Assembly: GCA_021790515.1 (NCBI GenBank)
Contig: JAJYHV010000015.1
Span: 1-37,292, forward strand
DNA from: Pseudomonadota bacterium
GTDB lineage: Bacteria; Pseudomonadota; Gammaproteobacteria; Burkholderiales; Sulfuriferulaceae
Direction: 5' to 3'
Length of the DNA stretch: 37,292 nt
Shown here: one piece after another, positions 35,288-37,292 of the stretch
How the letters are laid out: each line of letters starts with the position of its first letter
Numbering within the stretch: the first letter of the stretch is position 1
The notes under the pieces: generated by a model
What the model was told of the DNA's origin: nothing
What the model saw: the letters and a program-made list of their open reading frames with translations, nothing else
Database searches by the model: none
Position numbers and translations under genes: made by a program

Positions 35288-36434
35288 TGACGAAGACTGG
35301 ATTGCGCTGAGTGACCCGGATATCAGCATGGCCGAGCTGGATGCCGTGACGAACGTACTCAAATCGGCGCGAATTTCTGCCGGGGAGGTTGTTGATGCCT
35401 TTGAAAACGATTTTGCTGAATATCTGGGGCGGCGTTATGCCGTGGCAGTGTCGAGCGCCACGCAAGGGCTGGTGCTGGCGTTGCGCGCGCTTGGCATACG
35501 CCCCGGAGATGAAATCATTACCAGCGCATATGCCTGGTATCAGATTGCACATGCCATTACCCTGGTGGGCGCTGTGCCGGTATTGGTGGACATCGATTAT
35601 TGGTCCGGCGCGTTGCTGGCAGACAAGGCAGCTGCAAAAATTACGCCTGACACCCGCGCCATATTGGCGGGCAATCCGAATGGGCATCCGGCAGATTGGG
35701 ACGCCCTGCGCGCGCTGGCCGGTCGGCATGGGCTGGCATTGCTGGAAGATTCGACCGAGGCAATCGGCTCACGTTATCAGGGAAAACTGGTGGGCACGTT
35801 TGGTGATGTGTCTGTGTTCGATTTTTCCCAACCGGCTGCGCTGGTCTGTGGCGAGGGTGGAATGGTGGTGACGGATGATCCGGTGTTGGCGAGCGAGTTA
35901 CGTTATTTTCGTGGTCGCATCATGGACGAACGTTTTTCAATTTCGATTGCAAGCCGTGTGCCACATCAGGCCATGATGAGTGACATGAGCGCAGCCCTTG
36001 GTCTGGCGCAACTGGAACGTCTGGATGAAATTCTGGCGCGCCGTAAACGTGTCGAGAGCTGGTATCTGGCGTACATTCAGTCATTCGAGGGTATCAAGCC
36101 CGCTTACATTGCTCCGGAAGTGGACGAGATCCACTGGATGACATTCTTGGTCCATTTGGGGACGCGCTTTACCCGCAGTGCGCGTAATCAGATTGTGGAT
36201 GATTTGTTGACGGCGCATATCGAAGCGCCAGCGTACTGCAACCCTTTGCATCTGCAATATTTTTACGGCAACCTGGGTTATCGCAAAGGGGATTTGCCCG
36301 TCACGGAAAAAGTGGCGGATCGCGCATTGGCTTTACCGTTTCATGGGCATCTGGACGAAGATACGGTGGCTTTTATCGTACAGACGGCCAAAGATTCGTC
36401 TGTGAATGTGGGGGCTGGTGCGGCCATTTATTGA
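35280..36434 (+). CDS. DegT-family protein lacking the catalytic lysine
   Basis: A 384-residue protein with the fold of DegT/DnrJ/EryC1/StrS sugar aminotransferases: AVAVSSATQGLVLALRALGI (55-74), GDEIITSAYAWYQIAH, the PLP-contacting aspartate in LEDSTEAIGS (D157) and GEGGMVVTDD (191-200). The lysine expected five residues before GEGG is replaced by alanine (A186; local sequence DFSQPAALVC). It therefore cannot form the usual PLP aldimine at that place. ATG 35280 fits best. No sugar-synthesis gene is near; the neighbours are nifS, nifT and a SIR2-like gene. Confidence 0.88.
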   Translation: MDDDEDWIALSDPDISMAELDAVTNVLKSARISAGEVVDAFENDFAEYLGRRYAVAVSSATQGLVLALRALGIRPGDEIITSAYAWYQIAHAITLVGAVPVLVDIDYWSGALLADKAAAKITPDTRAILAGNPNGHPADWDALRALAGRHGLALLEDSTEAIGSRYQGKLVGTFGDVSVFDFSQPAALVCGEGGMVVTDDPVLASELRYFRGRIMDERFSISIASRVPHQAMMSDMSAALGLAQLERLDEILARRKRVESWYLAYIQSFEGIKPAYIAPEVDEIHWMTFLVHLGTRFTRSARNQIVDDLLTAHIEAPAYCNPLHLQYFYGNLGYRKGDLPVTEKVADRALALPFHGHLDEDTVAFIVQTAKDSSVNVGAGAAIY

Positions 36435-36456
36435 TGTTTATTGATGTTTATTGATG
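36427..36456. repeat. 10-bp tandem repeat, three perfect copies
   Basis: TTTATTGATG occurs three times. The first copy contains the stop codon of the DegT-family gene. Confidence 0.88.
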
Positions 36457-36498
36457 TTATTGCTGCGTGTTTTATACGCATTTTGTAAAGGAATCACC

Positions 36499-37292
36499 AT
36501 GGCTGAAAAATTCCCTCCCTTGTTGCTGGATGCACTGCGCCAAGGAAGCGTCATACCGTATCTGGGTGCGGGTTTGCTGGATGCAGCGGAAAACACCGTG
36601 CGTCTTCCTGCCACACCAGAGGCGTTGGCGGAACTGTTGACCACCAAGGTCAGCGTGCCGCATAAAATCCGCAAACGGCTGACTGCAGCGGCGCAATACA
36701 TCGAGAATTTCAAGCACCGAAAAACCTTGGTCAATTTGATGAATGGCGTATTTTCCCAGCACGGTACGCCGACAGCGCTGCATCAATGGTTGTCGACGTG
36801 GCCGGATTTGCCTTTGCTGGTGTCTGCCTGGTATGACGATACCATGCAGCGGGCACTGGTTGGACGAACCGGTGGTTGGGGCATGGTGCAGGGATTGTCG
36901 CAATCGGAGCATTTTGGACAATGGATCGGGTATTACCATGCGGATGGCAGCAGTGCCACAGAGGCAGAAAGTGCTGATTGGCAAACTTTGTTGTATCAAC
37001 CGTGGGGTAGTGCCAGCCCGGCAGGTAATTATCTGGTATCGGATTCCGATTATGTGGAAGTATTGACAGAAATCGATATCCAGACGCCGATTCCGGAGCC
37101 AGTGCAGCGTTTGCGCGCCGGACGGCATTTTCTGTTTTTGGGTTGCCGGTTTAATGACCAGTTGAGCCGTTCTTTTGCGCGGCAGATCATGAAGCGTTCG
37201 TCCGATCAGCATTGGGCGATCTTGCCAACTGATATGAGTCGTAATGAACAGCGGTTTTTGTTGGAGCAACGCATCACACCGTTGCATATGTC
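36499..37292 (+). CDS. SIR2-like domain protein, 3' end outside window
   Basis: The frame is open from ATG 36499 (AAAGGA upstream) to the window edge, 264 codons. The pattern fits the SIR2-like family: nucleotide loop VIPYLGAGLL (18-27), LLVSAWYDDTMQRAL in place of the usual TTNYD segment (106-120), NYLVSDSDYVEVL (177-189) and FLFLGCRFNDQLSRSF (211-226). Where SIR2 proteins often have a catalytic HG, this one reads PWG (168-170). It probably belongs to the nifB run, 64 bases after the DegT-family gene. Whether it uses NAD is unknown. Confidence 0.75.
   Translation, partial: MAEKFPPLLLDALRQGSVIPYLGAGLLDAAENTVRLPATPEALAELLTTKVSVPHKIRKRLTAAAQYIENFKHRKTLVNLMNGVFSQHGTPTALHQWLSTWPDLPLLVSAWYDDTMQRALVGRTGGWGMVQGLSQSEHFGQWIGYYHADGSSATEAESADWQTLLYQPWGSASPAGNYLVSDSDYVEVLTEIDIQTPIPEPVQRLRAGRHFLFLGCRFNDQLSRSFARQIMKRSSDQHWAILPTDMSRNEQRFLLEQRITPLHM

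Overview
The window is about 37 kb of a proteobacterial chromosome. It is most likely from a betaproteobacterium: dapA-bamC-metallo-hydrolase sit together, scpA-scpB-rluB are linked, and the nif genes resemble those of microaerobic, NifL-free diazotrophs. An iron-oxidising relative of Ferrovum or Gallionella is possible, but that is a guess from gene content only. I saw no rRNA, tRNA, CRISPR array or intact insertion sequence.

Left part (1-12020): housekeeping genes. After a gene-poor stretch with a small inverted-repeat-flanked element (117-440) comes a minus-strand group dapA, bamC and an MBL-fold hydrolase. Divergent from it runs a plus-strand group: a GGDEF protein, scpA, scpB, rluB, an unknown small protein, a CbiM-type membrane protein and hrpA.

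Middle (12200-26623): mostly minus strand. A CBS-domain protein and an HPP membrane protein lie behind a likely FNR/ANR box. The operon nifV-nifW-fixA-fixB-fixC-fixX-flavodiiron protein-two plant-type ferredoxins-thioredoxin-like ferredoxin reads from a consensus sigma-54 promoter at 21526-21541. Upstream of it an ISC-type iron-sulfur operon (iscS-iscU-ErpA-like-iscA-hscA) has its own consensus sigma-54 promoter (26279-26294) and an exact NifA activator site (26361-26376). A small FmdB-type zinc-ribbon gene follows.

Right part (27146-37292): plus strand. nifA encodes an oxygen-sensitive type of NifA with the full C-X11-C-X19-C-X4-C signature. nifB has a NifA site, an IHF site and a sigma-54 promoter in front. 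A long run follows: nifB, fdxN, a Nif-type IscA, an unknown helical protein, an LRV iron-sulfur repeat protein, two nifZ-type genes, a small CC-motif protein, nifS, nifT, an unknown small protein, a DegT-family protein that lacks the catalytic lysine, and a SIR2-like gene cut by the window end.

Together the genes cover regulation (NifA), FeMo-co precursor synthesis (NifB, NifV, NifS/IscSU, FdxN), electron supply (FixABCX and ferredoxins), oxygen defence (flavodiiron protein, NifW) and maturation (NifZ, NifT). The structural genes nifHDKEN are not here. The least explained part is the end of the nifB run, where a DegT fold without its lysine sits next to a SIR2-like fold whose usual catalytic histidine also appears to be absent. 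Short (10-17 bp) perfect or near-perfect tandem duplications recur across the intergenic DNA of the whole window.
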